A stretch of DNA of 64,000 nt, taken from positions 62,001-126,000 of the forward strand of contig JAAYEJ010000062.1 in the NCBI GenBank assembly GCA_012728835.1. The letters are read 5' to 3'. A model generated the notes under the pieces. That model worked only from the letters and a program-made list of their open reading frames with translations, did no database searches and had not been told where the DNA came from. Shown here one piece after another: positions 46,201-54,873 of the stretch; position 1 is the first letter of the stretch, and every line of letters begins with the position of its first letter. Source of the DNA: Candidatus Brocadiaceae bacterium (GTDB lineage: Bacteria > Planctomycetota > Brocadiia > SM23-32). The position numbers and the translations under genes were made by a program.

Positions 46201-47101
46201 GCGCGCTCCGCAGCACGCCGTCCAGGACGATGGCCAGGCTCCAGCCCTGATTGCGCTCCGTGATGCCGGCAAACCTGCGCATGCCCAGTGCGTTGAACTG
46301 GAACGCGATGGCGGGGCGGTACTGCTCGGTCGTCGGCCTCACGGCGCCCGGATCCAGGTACTGGCCCGTGATGGCCGGATCGCCCTTGCGCACGAGGTAG
46401 TAGCGTGCCGCCGGGTCGCCGTCGACATGCATCTTGACGAACTCATCCGGGACGTTCCCGGCCTGGGCCTCTTCGTAATACTGCAGGAAGCGCGGCTCGG
46501 TCACGTCGCCGTCATCGGGGCGTGGCACGGCGACGCGGAACTCCAGCCGGCCCATCCGCTGCAGCCGGTTCTTGAGCTGCGCCACCTCCGACGCCGTGGC
46601 CTGTGGCACCTGGATGAGGATCCGGGAGTTCTCGAGAGGCTGGATCCGGTACTCCTTGACGTTGCTCGGGTCGATCCGCTTCTTGAGGATGTCGATCGTG
46701 GCCGCCTGGCTGCCGCCGAGGGCCTGGCCTTCCGCCTGGCGAAGCTGGTAGAGCAGTTCCGTGCCGCCCGCCACGTCGAGGCCCAGCTTCACGCGCCCCG
46801 GCACCGTCTGCGACACCTCGTAGAGCACGGTGCCGTCCTCGAGCCGCTCCAGGAAGCGCCGCTCGACGTCCCTCTTGCCCATGGCCAGCGGCAGGAAGCT
46901 GCGTTCCTTGACCTCCCGGACGACCTCGTATTCCTCACCCTCCGCCACGCGGTGCCGGGCGGCTTCCTCGGCGGTGGCCGCCGTGTGCACCTCGGCCACG
47001 TACCTCTTCACGACCACGCCGACCGGCGGGTAACTCACGTAGAGGGCCAGGAGCAGGGGCAGAACGACGAACACGATCCACTTGGTCGCACGGCCGGACA
47101 T
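43229..47101 (-). CDS. secDF: SecD-SecF fusion protein translocase subunit with expanded SecF periplasmic region
   Basis: SecD and SecF use the proton gradient to pull exported proteins out of SecYEG. This 1290-residue protein fuses them. SecD spans about residues 1-525: an N-terminal helix, KLGLDVAGGTELLYQL, the periplasmic domain with LGMRRFAGITERNQGWSLAI, and helices starting near LRSLAVAGLLVLAFVGVYYL. SecF begins near RRPALIASAVLLFVGM (about 535) with YDIDFTGGSLVQISLARP. The SecF helices after the periplasmic loop begin only at about residue 985 (GKALLAVVFASVIIVLYVAV, then ILGYSINDTIVVFDRIREN). The SecF periplasmic region is thus some 400 residues, against roughly 100 in standard SecF. 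About four extra hydrophobic segments follow at the C terminus. No ribosome site was seen at ATG 47101. Confidence 0.93.
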   Translation of the reverse strand: MSGRATKWIVFVVLPLLLALYVSYPPVGVVVKRYVAEVHTAATAEEAARHRVAEGEEYEVVREVKERSFLPLAMGKRDVERRFLERLEDGTVLYEVSQTVPGRVKLGLDVAGGTELLYQLRQAEGQALGGSQAATIDILKKRIDPSNVKEYRIQPLENSRILIQVPQATASEVAQLKNRLQRMGRLEFRVAVPRPDDGDVTEPRFLQYYEEAQAGNVPDEFVKMHVDGDPAARYYLVRKGDPAITGQYLDPGAVRPTTEQYRPAIAFQFNALGMRRFAGITERNQGWSLAIVLDGVLRSAPRIRERIYGPGVISGNFTQQEVADIVNVLQAGSLPMDIDLLQENTVGPQLGRDSIRKGLRSLAVAGLLVLAFVGVYYLRCGLVADAALVLNLVFLVGVLSFLGAALTLPGMAGILLTVGMAVDANVLIFERIREESGAGKGVRMALRNGYERAFTTIVDSNVTTLLTGLILYLIGTGPVRGFAVTLSFGILLSMFTAVVLTRLAFETFVEREWLTAFKMRSWIGTPTIDFARLRRPALIASAVLLFVGMAAFFTRGAELYDIDFTGGSLVQISLARPTPVSEVRALLADGGFPRAEVQAVRTEDSTAEGATAFGIRIKGAGIETDELLAELRQKLQAAGLPPADDGLKITGDGRAVLLTAPRALTEMELRQALGEGGDPYALADIGAITPAESAPTRHVTVRAPIGSAAARQPGLPGRILRTLAWAGLERAQLAIIETGPPAGDGPAATMPFVLDGAVQSEVLVLELERRQFGGIAVEREGDEGGRFRLVGARKRLEDLRRELPVGATLSIPLAEVHPDGVTARLAVEMDEQDVRARLEQQALGDLLVISLDARSPSYRMAIDVGQVREQMEAIFAHLAPSPSAVTFAPVEGAASEGHVLVRMKLGQPMAFEDVRSQMEDSGLMSRGEIIVGATDYAPGVVVSDLTLRLPAGEAEALQASLQDALGRPQAVQQVVRIGATVAQEMQGKALLAVVFASVIIVLYVAVRFHAFRFGLAAVVALLHDVVATAGLVALADWVGGFGDVKINLAMLAAFLTILGYSINDTIVVFDRIRENMGSLGRKAVDGDLINLSINQTLSRTVLTSVTTLIVVLILYVMGGSVLQGVALTLTIGVVIGTYSSVFIASPILLDWPRLFAVEPRVPGVARFYGVLMMLGGPLAAFVGGVGAVVHLLKGSPASAGLYLLIWLVPGVLACLVGRGLRRGRGGAVGGLIALAAVALVQLGAMAGLHWYGLGLGSGSDVTLLLALWALACLPPVVSALRHRDVFRTAA

Positions 47102-47202
47102 GGCGTGGGCATTCTGTGAAAATGGAACCGGGGCGGCACGGCCCGGAGGGAACCGAACGGCGCGGCACGCCCGCCGCAGTTCGAGACCCGAAGAATCGTC
47201 GA

Positions 47203-47231
47203 ATCATACCATTTCGTGCCCGCCAACTCAA
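47203..47231 (-). promoter_or_regulatory. Promoter of secDF
   Basis: On the minus strand TTGAGT (47226-47231), 17 bases, TATGAT (47203-47208). The leader is about 95 bases. Confidence 0.6.
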
Positions 47232-47260
47232 GCGATGCGGTGCTGCCGCCCATGCCGGCA

Positions 47261-47296
47261 CGGACACACACGGACACACGGACACACACACGGACG
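47261..47296. repeat. Short tandem repeat of CGGACACA units
   Basis: Starts of CGGACAC occur at 47261, 47271 and 47279, and a partial CGGAC at 47291, with (AC) extensions of varying length. It lies between the secDF and aroDE promoters. It resembles a simple-sequence tract prone to length change. Confidence 0.5.
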
Positions 47297-47322
47297 CCCA
47301 TGAAACCCACGCCCGCGCCCGG

Positions 47323-47328
47323 TATAAT
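47323..47328 (+). promoter_or_regulatory. -10 box of the aroDE promoter
   Basis: A perfect TATAAT stands 48 bases before the GTG start. No good -35 is present 17 bases upstream (ATGAAA at 47300-47305), so an activator may be needed. Confidence 0.45.
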
Positions 47329-47376
47329 CCGTTCCGCCGTGCCGCCCGGCACCAGCCCGACCCCGGAGGATGGCCC

Positions 47377-48858
47377 GTGACGAAGCTCTGCGTCCCCATT
47401 ACCGAAAACGACACCGAGTCCGCACTCGCCCGCATGCGCTCCCTGCCGCGCGAGGTGGACATCGTCGAGCTGCGGCTCGACATGATGGCCGGCTGCGACC
47501 CGGAGCGACTCCTGGCCGGCCGGGACCGCTGCGTCATCGTGACGAACCGCCCCGTGCGCGAGGGCGGTGCCTGCACCGCCCCGGAGGCCCAGCGCCTGGC
47601 CCTGCTGAGGCGGGCGGCCGAACAGGGGGCCGAGTTCGTGGACGTGGAACTGGACGCGGTCGGCGCGCTCGGAGAGCTGCCGGCCGGCTGCCGGCGCATC
47701 GTCAGCCGCCACGACACGCAGGGCACGCCGGCCGACCTGCCCGCCCTGCTCCGCCGGCTGCGGGACGCCGGCGCCGACGTGGCCAAAATCGCCGTGACGG
47801 CGGCAGACGCCGCCGACGTCGCCCCGGTGCTCTCGCTTCTGCAGCGCGAGGCCCGCCGCACGCCCGTGATCGCCCTCAGCATGGGCGAGGCCGGCGTGGC
47901 CAGCCGCGTGCTGGCGCCCAAGTACGGCGCCTTCCTGACCTTTGCCAGCGCCGAGCCGGGCCGCGAGTCCGCCCCGGGGCAGGTCACGCTGGACGGGATG
48001 CTGAACATGTACCGCATCCGCTCGGTCGACGCCTCCACGGCCGTCTACGGGGTCGTCGCCGATCCCGTCATGCACAGCATGAGCCCGGCCGTGCACAATG
48101 CGGCCTTCGCGCATGCCGGCCTGAACGCCGTGTACCTGCCGTTCAGGGTCCTCGACCCCGCCCGGTTCCTGGAGGCGTTCACGCCATTCGACCTGCGCGG
48201 TCTCAGCGTGACCCTGCCGCACAAGGAGGCCGTGCTGCCCCTCATGGACGAGGTGGAGAGCCTGGCGGCCGAAATCGGCGCCGTCAACACGGTCGACCTG
48301 CGCGACGGCCGTCGCTACGGCGTCAATACGGACGTGGCGGCGGCCGTGGAGAGCATCGAGGGGGCCGTGCGCCGCGCCCGGCTCGAGCCGCTCTCGGCCC
48401 GCACGGTCCTGCTGGTAGGAGCCGGCGGCGCCGCGCGGGCCATCGCGTGCGGCCTGCGCGGGCGGGTGGGCCGCCTGGTGATCGCGAACCGTACGGCCGC
48501 CCGTGCGCGCGCCCTGGCCGGGCAGGTCGGAGTCGACTGGTGCCCGATTGCCGAGATGCCCGCGCTGCGCCCCGACGTGATCGTCAACAGCACGTCCGTG
48601 GGCATGTGGCCGCGCGTGGACGACACCCCGGTGCCTTGCGGGATGCTGCGCGAGGGCATGGTCGTCTTCGATTCGGTCTACAATCCCATCCGCACGCGCC
48701 TCCTGGCGGAAGCGGAGGCGGCCGGGGCCGTGACGGCGGCCGGGCTGGAGTGGTTCGTGGGCCAGGCGGCCGCGCAGTTCCGGATCTGGACGGGGCTGTG
48801 CGCGCCGCGCGCGCTCATGGCCGAGGTCGTGCGCGCCCGCCTGCAGGGCGCGGGATGA
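47377..48858 (+). CDS. aroDE: Fused 3-dehydroquinate dehydratase (type I) and shikimate dehydrogenase
   Basis: The protein combines two successive steps of the shikimate pathway. Residues 1-215 are a type I dehydroquinase: VDIVELRLDMM, the catalytic His in IVSRHDTQGTP and the Schiff-base Lys in ADVAKIAVTAAD. Residues 225-493 are AroE: VMHSMSPAVHNAAF, SVTLPHKEAVLPL (catalytic Lys), GAVNTVD, VGAGGAARAI and NSTSVGMWP. The GTG at 47377 follows GGAGGA by six bases; an ATG at 47370 is in another frame. Fusions of this kind are known from plants and some bacteria, including chlamydiae, which suits a PVC-type host. No other aro gene is adjacent. Confidence 0.93.
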   Translation: MTKLCVPITENDTESALARMRSLPREVDIVELRLDMMAGCDPERLLAGRDRCVIVTNRPVREGGACTAPEAQRLALLRRAAEQGAEFVDVELDAVGALGELPAGCRRIVSRHDTQGTPADLPALLRRLRDAGADVAKIAVTAADAADVAPVLSLLQREARRTPVIALSMGEAGVASRVLAPKYGAFLTFASAEPGRESAPGQVTLDGMLNMYRIRSVDASTAVYGVVADPVMHSMSPAVHNAAFAHAGLNAVYLPFRVLDPARFLEAFTPFDLRGLSVTLPHKEAVLPLMDEVESLAAEIGAVNTVDLRDGRRYGVNTDVAAAVESIEGAVRRARLEPLSARTVLLVGAGGAARAIACGLRGRVGRLVIANRTAARARALAGQVGVDWCPIAEMPALRPDVIVNSTSVGMWPRVDDTPVPCGMLREGMVVFDSVYNPIRTRLLAEAEAAGAVTAAGLEWFVGQAAAQFRIWTGLCAPRALMAEVVRARLQGAG

Positions 48859-48864
48859 GGGCGC

Positions 48865-49590
48865 TCAGCGGCCGAGGACGATGCGGACCGAGTTCGTGGA
48901 GGGCAGGCCCGCCTCCACGATGCGGGACGAGGCCGTGGAGACGTCGTATTCGACGCGCCGTGTGGTGACCGTGCGTTCGCGGTCGTCATAGACGACGTAG
49001 GACGCGCGGGGGTCCAGGTCGCGCGGCTGGCCGACGCTGCCGACGTTGACGATGACCTGCCTGTCGTCCGGCACTTCGTACTCGTCGCGCACGAAGTAGT
49101 CCACCGGGTCGGTGTGCTCGAAGATCACGGGCACGTGCGAGTGCCCGACGAAGCAGAGGGGGGTCGCCAGGTGTTCGAAGGCGACCTCGACGTCGTAGTT
49201 GGTCTGGATGTATTCGAAGCAGTCGGGGCTGAACGGACTGCCGTGCACGAGAGTGACACCGTCGAGAACGTTGATCAGGTCGAGGTTCTTCAGGAAGGCC
49301 ACTTCGTCGGTGCTGAGCACGCTTCGCGTCCAGTGGACCGAGTCGCGGGCATCCGAGTTGAAGTAGTCCACGTTCAGCCGGCCGACGGTTGCCCAGTCGT
49401 GGTTGCCCGCGACGATCGTCGCATTCAGATCGCGCACCATCTGCAGGCATTCACGCGGATCGGCGCCGTAGCCGACGATGTCGCCCAGACACAGCATCCT
49501 CTCGGCACCGGCGCGGCGCACGTCGGCACATACCGCCTCCAGCGCCTGCAAATTGGCGTGGATATCCGCCAGGACCGCGTATCGCACCAT
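48865..49590 (-). CDS. Metallophosphoesterase (YfcE/ApaH-like group, longer form)
   Basis: A 241-residue calcineurin-like phosphoesterase with all the metal motifs: ADIHANLQALEAV (residues 8-20), CLGDIVGYGADP, GNHDWATVG, HGSPF and GHSHVPVIF. The DIHAN...GDIVGYGADP pattern is that of the phosphoesterase group often annotated as diadenosine tetraphosphatase-like or YmdB-unrelated 'protein serine/threonine phosphatase'; substrates are unproven. CTGGAGGGG directly precedes the ATG. It converges with aroDE. Confidence 0.88.
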   Translation of the reverse strand: MVRYAVLADIHANLQALEAVCADVRRAGAERMLCLGDIVGYGADPRECLQMVRDLNATIVAGNHDWATVGRLNVDYFNSDARDSVHWTRSVLSTDEVAFLKNLDLINVLDGVTLVHGSPFSPDCFEYIQTNYDVEVAFEHLATPLCFVGHSHVPVIFEHTDPVDYFVRDEYEVPDDRQVIVNVGSVGQPRDLDPRASYVVYDDRERTVTTRRVEYDVSTASSRIVEAGLPSTNSVRIVLGR

Positions 49591-49631
49591 CCCCTCCAGG
49601 ATGTTCCCCGCACCACATGGGAAGTGCCTGC

Positions 49632-49660
49632 ATTGTACTCGCCGCGAACGGGCGAGGCAA
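49632..49660 (-). promoter_or_regulatory. Promoter of the phosphoesterase gene 48865-49590
   Basis: On the minus strand TTGCCT (49655-49660), 17 bases, TACAAT (49632-49637). The leader is about 35 bases. Confidence 0.55.
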
Positions 49661-49702
49661 ACGCAAGCGGCCCGGCGCGGGCGTACGGCAGCTCGCGCGC
49701 AA

Positions 49703-49732
49703 TTGACAAGGCCGGCGGGTTTGCGGCACTAT
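49703..49732 (+). promoter_or_regulatory. Promoter of the glycosyltransferase gene
   Basis: Consensus TTGACA (49703-49708), 18 bases, weak CACTAT (49727-49732). The leader is about 45 bases. Confidence 0.4.
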
Positions 49733-49784
49733 TGCCGGACCGGCATGCTTCGCCACCTTCAAGTCGAGACGAACGGCGCAGCCC

Positions 49785-50969
49785 ATGAGTGACCTTGTCG
49801 CCTCCGTCGTGATTCCCGTCGGCCCGGGCTGCACGTCGCTGGGCCGGTGCCTTGACCGCGTCCTGCGCCAGGAGGCCGTGCGCAAGGAGATCATCATCGT
49901 CAGCGACCCCGCCGTGCCCGAGAGCGATCTGCCCCGGGGTTCGGAGGAACTGCGCGTCATGCGCGGACGCCGGGCCGGCCACCCCGGCATGCTGATCAAC
50001 GACGGCATGCGGGCGGCCCGCGGGCACGTCAAGGTGCTGCTGATGCCCCACTGCGTGCCGTCAGGCACGGGCTGGCTGCAGGGCATGCTGGATCTGTTCG
50101 AGGACGAGAGCGTGGGCGTGGTGGTGAGCCAGACGGTCCCGGCCCCGGAGACGCGGCCGGGGCTTGCGGCGTGCCTGCTCGATTCGGTCCGGCCGGCAAT
50201 CCGGCGCAATCACCGGGACCACCCCGTCCCGGTCGAGACCGTCAGCCACCAGTGCGATGCCTACCGGGCCAGCGTGCTGGCGGACGTCGGCTACTTCGAC
50301 ACCGATCATCTGCCCCACCCGGGCGAGGCGGTGGACATGTCGATCAAGATGGCCGATGCGGGCTTCTCGATGGTGCTCAGCGACAGGGTCGTCGTCAGCC
50401 GACAGACGCCCCCTGCCGGTCGCCGTCTCGGGGCGGCGTTGCGGCGGGCCCTGCAATACGGGGCGGCCGATGCGGCGCTGGAGAAACTCCATGACATGCA
50501 CTGGCTCAACGCGGGGGTGCACGCGGGGGCCGCCGTCTCGCTCTTGCTGCTGCCGGTGGGTCTGCTGAGCCTGCCGATCGGCGTGGCGCTTGCGCTCCTG
50601 CTGCTCGTCTGGGGGGCGTTTCTGGCGTTGCGCGTCCCCGTGCTCGGGGTGGACGTCCCGGTCATGGCAGTGAACCTGGCCGTCTACGCGGCCGTCATGC
50701 TGCTGGTGAGGGAGGACTGGGCACCCGGCCTGTTCGGCAAGGGGATGCACCCGGCCATCATCCGGCAGTGGTGTCTGCTCGGCTCGACGACGGCCTCCTA
50801 CCTGCTGCTGGTCGCCCGCACGGCCGGCCAGGGGGCGTGGCGGACGCTGCGCTTGCCGCGGGGCGCCCGCTCTGCCCTGCCCGTCTTCCTGCTCGGCTTC
50901 GCCTGGTGGCTCCTGGCCGGTGTCGGCTACATGCGGGAACGTCTGCTGCCCTCCGGGCGAGGCGACTGA
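49785..50969 (+). CDS. Family 2 glycosyltransferase with C-terminal membrane segments
   Basis: A 394-residue protein. The N-terminal 230 residues are GT-A fold, family 2-like: ASVVIPVGPGCTSLGRCLDR, KEIIIVSDPAVPESD, NDGMRAARGHVKVLLMPHC (the DxD region is atypical, with PHC where DDD is usual) and VGYFDTDHLPHPGEAVDMSI. The C-terminal 150 residues hold four or more hydrophobic segments (VHAGAAVSLLLLPVGLLSLP), so it is a membrane-associated transferase, probably using a nucleotide sugar for surface glycans. The missing acidic metal triad means donor binding may differ. It is transcribed alone and converges with enolase. Confidence 0.75.
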   Translation: MSDLVASVVIPVGPGCTSLGRCLDRVLRQEAVRKEIIIVSDPAVPESDLPRGSEELRVMRGRRAGHPGMLINDGMRAARGHVKVLLMPHCVPSGTGWLQGMLDLFEDESVGVVVSQTVPAPETRPGLAACLLDSVRPAIRRNHRDHPVPVETVSHQCDAYRASVLADVGYFDTDHLPHPGEAVDMSIKMADAGFSMVLSDRVVVSRQTPPAGRRLGAALRRALQYGAADAALEKLHDMHWLNAGVHAGAAVSLLLLPVGLLSLPIGVALALLLLVWGAFLALRVPVLGVDVPVMAVNLAVYAAVMLLVREDWAPGLFGKGMHPAIIRQWCLLGSTTASYLLLVARTAGQGAWRTLRLPRGARSALPVFLLGFAWWLLAGVGYMRERLLPSGRGD

Positions 50970-50979
50970 CGGCCGCGCG

Positions 50980-52418
<1,439 letters not shown>

Positions 52419-52454
52419 ACGAATGCCCGGCACACGGGTCTGTGCGGGATCCCC

Positions 52455-53336
52455 TCATGGCGGCTGCAGGCAGGGGCGCTCGCCGCCGAGGGCGCGTTCC
52501 ACGTAGGCGCGGCGGATGGCGGCCGTCACCGGGGCGTCCGCGGGAAAGGCGTGCGGGGGGTCCAGGAGGCTCCGAACCCCCATCACGCCGCGCAGGCCGT
52601 TCGTGCAGAACACCTCCTCGGCCTCGATCAAGTCGGCGTCCGGGAACGCGCCTTCCCGGACCGGCAGGGTCTCCTCCCTGCAGATGTCCAGCACGATCCC
52701 GCGCGTGATGCCCGGCAGCAGCCCGCATCCGACGGCGGGGGTGTGCACGGCGCCCCGCCTGACCCAGAAGAGGTTGCTGGTAGCGCCCTCGGTCAGTCGG
52801 GCCTGCGAATTCAGGAAGTAGACCTCGTCCGCCCCGCGCCGCCGGGCGGCCGCCAGGGCCAGCACGTTGTCCATGTAGCTGAGGGCCTTGTGGCGCACGA
52901 GCGGCGAACGCTCGTTGCGGCGCCACTCGGACCGCGCGAGGCACAGGGGCGACGGGACGGCCAGCGGGGCGATGTCTGCGGGGCGCGCCTCGACCACGAG
53001 CGTCGGCTGCGCCGCCGTCAGGTCCGTCAGCACCCCTGCATGCGCCCCCCGGCTGACGGTGATGCGCAGGTAGCCGTCCTGCACGCGGTTTGCGGCGATC
53101 AGGTCGTGCACGGCGGACCTCACCACCCCGGCGTCCGGCGACCATCCGAAGCCCGTGTCCGTGCACGAGGCGGCCAGCCGGGCCAGATGCAGCCCCAGGA
53201 ACAGCGGCCGCCCCTGGAGGATGCGCGTGGTCTCGAAGAAGCCGTCGCCATACAGGAACCCGCGATCGAGGGCGCTCAGGACGGGCGCATCCCTGGCCAC
53301 GATCCCCCCGTTCACCCACAGGCGGTCACTGTCCAT
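52455..53336 (-). CDS. pabC: Class IV aminotransferase, probable aminodeoxychorismate lyase PabC
   Basis: A 293-residue PLP-dependent class IV aminotransferase-fold protein. The catalytic Lys is in RHKALSYMDNVLA (about residue 149), and the PLP phosphate region is EGATSNLFWVRRG. Branched-chain aminotransferase and PabC share this fold, but the start overlaps the pabB stop by 11 bases, so it should be the lyase that releases p-aminobenzoate and pyruvate from aminodeoxychorismate, for folate synthesis. The N-terminal LWVNGGIV...LDRGFLYGDGFFETTRI is typical. No pabA glutaminase gene is adjacent. Confidence 0.85.
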   Translation of the reverse strand: MDSDRLWVNGGIVARDAPVLSALDRGFLYGDGFFETTRILQGRPLFLGLHLARLAASCTDTGFGWSPDAGVVRSAVHDLIAANRVQDGYLRITVSRGAHAGVLTDLTAAQPTLVVEARPADIAPLAVPSPLCLARSEWRRNERSPLVRHKALSYMDNVLALAAARRRGADEVYFLNSQARLTEGATSNLFWVRRGAVHTPAVGCGLLPGITRGIVLDICREETLPVREGAFPDADLIEAEEVFCTNGLRGVMGVRSLLDPPHAFPADAPVTAAIRRAYVERALGGERPCLQPP

Positions 53337-54711
53337 CGAACGCGGCCTCCGTCAGCGCGTCGAGATTCGGCGCCCGCAGCGCCTCGAAGAGCGCCAGACC
53401 CTTGTGGAGCGTCTCCTGGTACTCCAGGGCCGGCACCGAGTCCGCCACGATGCCGCCGCCCACGTGCACGTGCACGCGGCCGTGCGCGCGCACCATCGTC
53501 CGGATGGCGATGTTCAGGTCCATCCGGCCGTGGAAGGAGACGTAGCCGATGGCACCGGTGTAGACGTTGCGGGCGTGGGGCTCGAGTTCCTCGATGATCT
53601 CCATGGCGCGGATCTTGGGGGCGCCGGTGATGGAGCCGCCCGGGAAGGCCGCGCGAATCAGGGAGAACTCGTCGTGGGTCGGTCGATGCAGCCGCCCCAC
53701 GACGGTCGAGACCAGGTGGAGCACGGTCGGATGGGCCTCCACCGCCGCATGCTCAGCCACACGGATCGACCCGTAGCTGCAGACGCGCCCCAGGTCGTTT
53801 CGCTCCAGGTCCACGATCATCGCCAGTTCGGCATGGTCCTTGGCCGAGGTCCGCAGTTCGCGGACCATGCGGCGGTTGAACGCGTCGTCTCCCTCTCTGC
53901 GCGGGCGGGTGCCCTTGATGGGGCAGGTCGAGACGCCGTCGCCGTCGACCAGCAGGAACCGCTCCGGCGACGACGACATGACCTCCAGTTCCGGGTAGCG
54001 CAGGTAGGCGGCAAACGGCGCGGGGTTCACCGCGCGCAGGCGCGAGTAGACGGCCAGCCCGTCCGACGGGCACCTTCCGCTGAATCGCTGGGACAGGTTG
54101 GCCTGGAAGATGTCGCCGGCCGCGATGTACTCCTTCACCCGCTCCACGGCGGCCAGATAGCGCGCTCGGGAGACGTCCGGCCGGAGCCGCACCGGGGCGA
54201 CGGCGAGCGGCGCCTCGGAGTCGACGGGCGCCGGCAGGTCCCCGTCGGCCGCGCACCGCCCGGCCCATTCGGTCACGCCTGCGACGTGGTCGAACACGAG
54301 GCCTCCGTCGTAGAAGGCCAGGACGAACTCGGGCGCCGGGACGTCGGCGCTGCAGAGCCGGGGCAGCCGCTCGATCCGGTGGCGCAGGTCGTATGAGAAG
54401 TAGCCGATCGCCCCGCCGGCGAACGGCAGGTCGAAGCCCGCTGCCTCGAGTCGATGGGCATCGAACTCGCGCGCCAGGACCCGGAACGGATCGCCCGGCA
54501 GGACGCGGCGAGCACCCGTCCGCAGGTCGTCCGCCAGCACCGTGCCGTCCACACAGCGCAGCACCTGAAACGGGCTCCAGCAGCAGATGGAGTAGCGTCC
54601 CATCGGGACGCCGCACTGTGCGCTCTCCAGCAGGGCCGGGTACGGCCGCCCGGCCGCCGCCCGCAACCACGCGAACGGGCGACAGCGGTGCTCGATCGTG
54701 CGGCGGTACAC
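53326..54711 (-). CDS. pabB: Aminodeoxychorismate synthase component I PabB
   Basis: PabB adds ammonia to chorismate in the first step towards p-aminobenzoate. The 461-residue protein has a partly conserved N-terminal domain (FAGGAIGYFSYDLRHRIERL) and the chorismate-binding domain: AGDIFQANLSQRF, SSSPERFL, PIKGTRPRREGDD, DLERNDLGRVCSYGS, PGGSITGAPKIRAMEIIEEL and GGGIVADSVPALEYQETL. PIKGT with Lys at that place matches PabB more than anthranilate synthase. The GTG at 54711 is preferred: AGGAG lies about ten bases upstream, and the promoter at 54799-54828 rules out the longer in-frame start. Confidence 0.9.
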   Translation of the reverse strand: MYRRTIEHRCRPFAWLRAAAGRPYPALLESAQCGVPMGRYSICCWSPFQVLRCVDGTVLADDLRTGARRVLPGDPFRVLAREFDAHRLEAAGFDLPFAGGAIGYFSYDLRHRIERLPRLCSADVPAPEFVLAFYDGGLVFDHVAGVTEWAGRCAADGDLPAPVDSEAPLAVAPVRLRPDVSRARYLAAVERVKEYIAAGDIFQANLSQRFSGRCPSDGLAVYSRLRAVNPAPFAAYLRYPELEVMSSSPERFLLVDGDGVSTCPIKGTRPRREGDDAFNRRMVRELRTSAKDHAELAMIVDLERNDLGRVCSYGSIRVAEHAAVEAHPTVLHLVSTVVGRLHRPTHDEFSLIRAAFPGGSITGAPKIRAMEIIEELEPHARNVYTGAIGYVSFHGRMDLNIAIRTMVRAHGRVHVHVGGGIVADSVPALEYQETLHKGLALFEALRAPNLDALTEAAFDGQ

Positions 54712-54773
54712 GCGATCCCCGCTCCTCGTTGTGTGGAAACCGAAGACGACACGCCGCAGACAGCGGCCCGCCC

Positions 54774-54803
54774 TTGACCCTGCCCTGGTCGGCGATGGAT
54801 TAT
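54774..54803 (+). promoter_or_regulatory. Promoter of the URO-D-like gene at 54874
   Basis: TTGACC (54774-54779), 18 bases, GATTAT (54798-54803). Its -10 overlaps the -10 of the oppositely directed pabB promoter. Confidence 0.45.
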
Positions 54804-54828
54804 AGTGCCGCCGGCTGGCGACGGTCAA
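54799..54828 (-). promoter_or_regulatory. Promoter of pabB-pabC
   Basis: On the minus strand TTGACC (54823-54828), 18 bases, perfect TATAAT (54799-54804). It faces the promoter at 54774-54803, with the -10 boxes superimposed. Confidence 0.65.
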
Positions 54829-54873
54829 TCACGCCCGGTGCGTATCCTCAGCGAGCCTCCGTGGAGGACGTCC

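Noticed and set aside
47261-47296. Possible CRISPR array
   Set aside because: The units are only 8-12 bases, imperfect and without spacers; it is a simple tandem tract.
54711-54828. Longer pabB start
   Set aside because: The in-frame TTG at 54828 lies inside the pabB -35 box, and the first stretch has no similarity to the family; GTG 54711 has a ribosome site.
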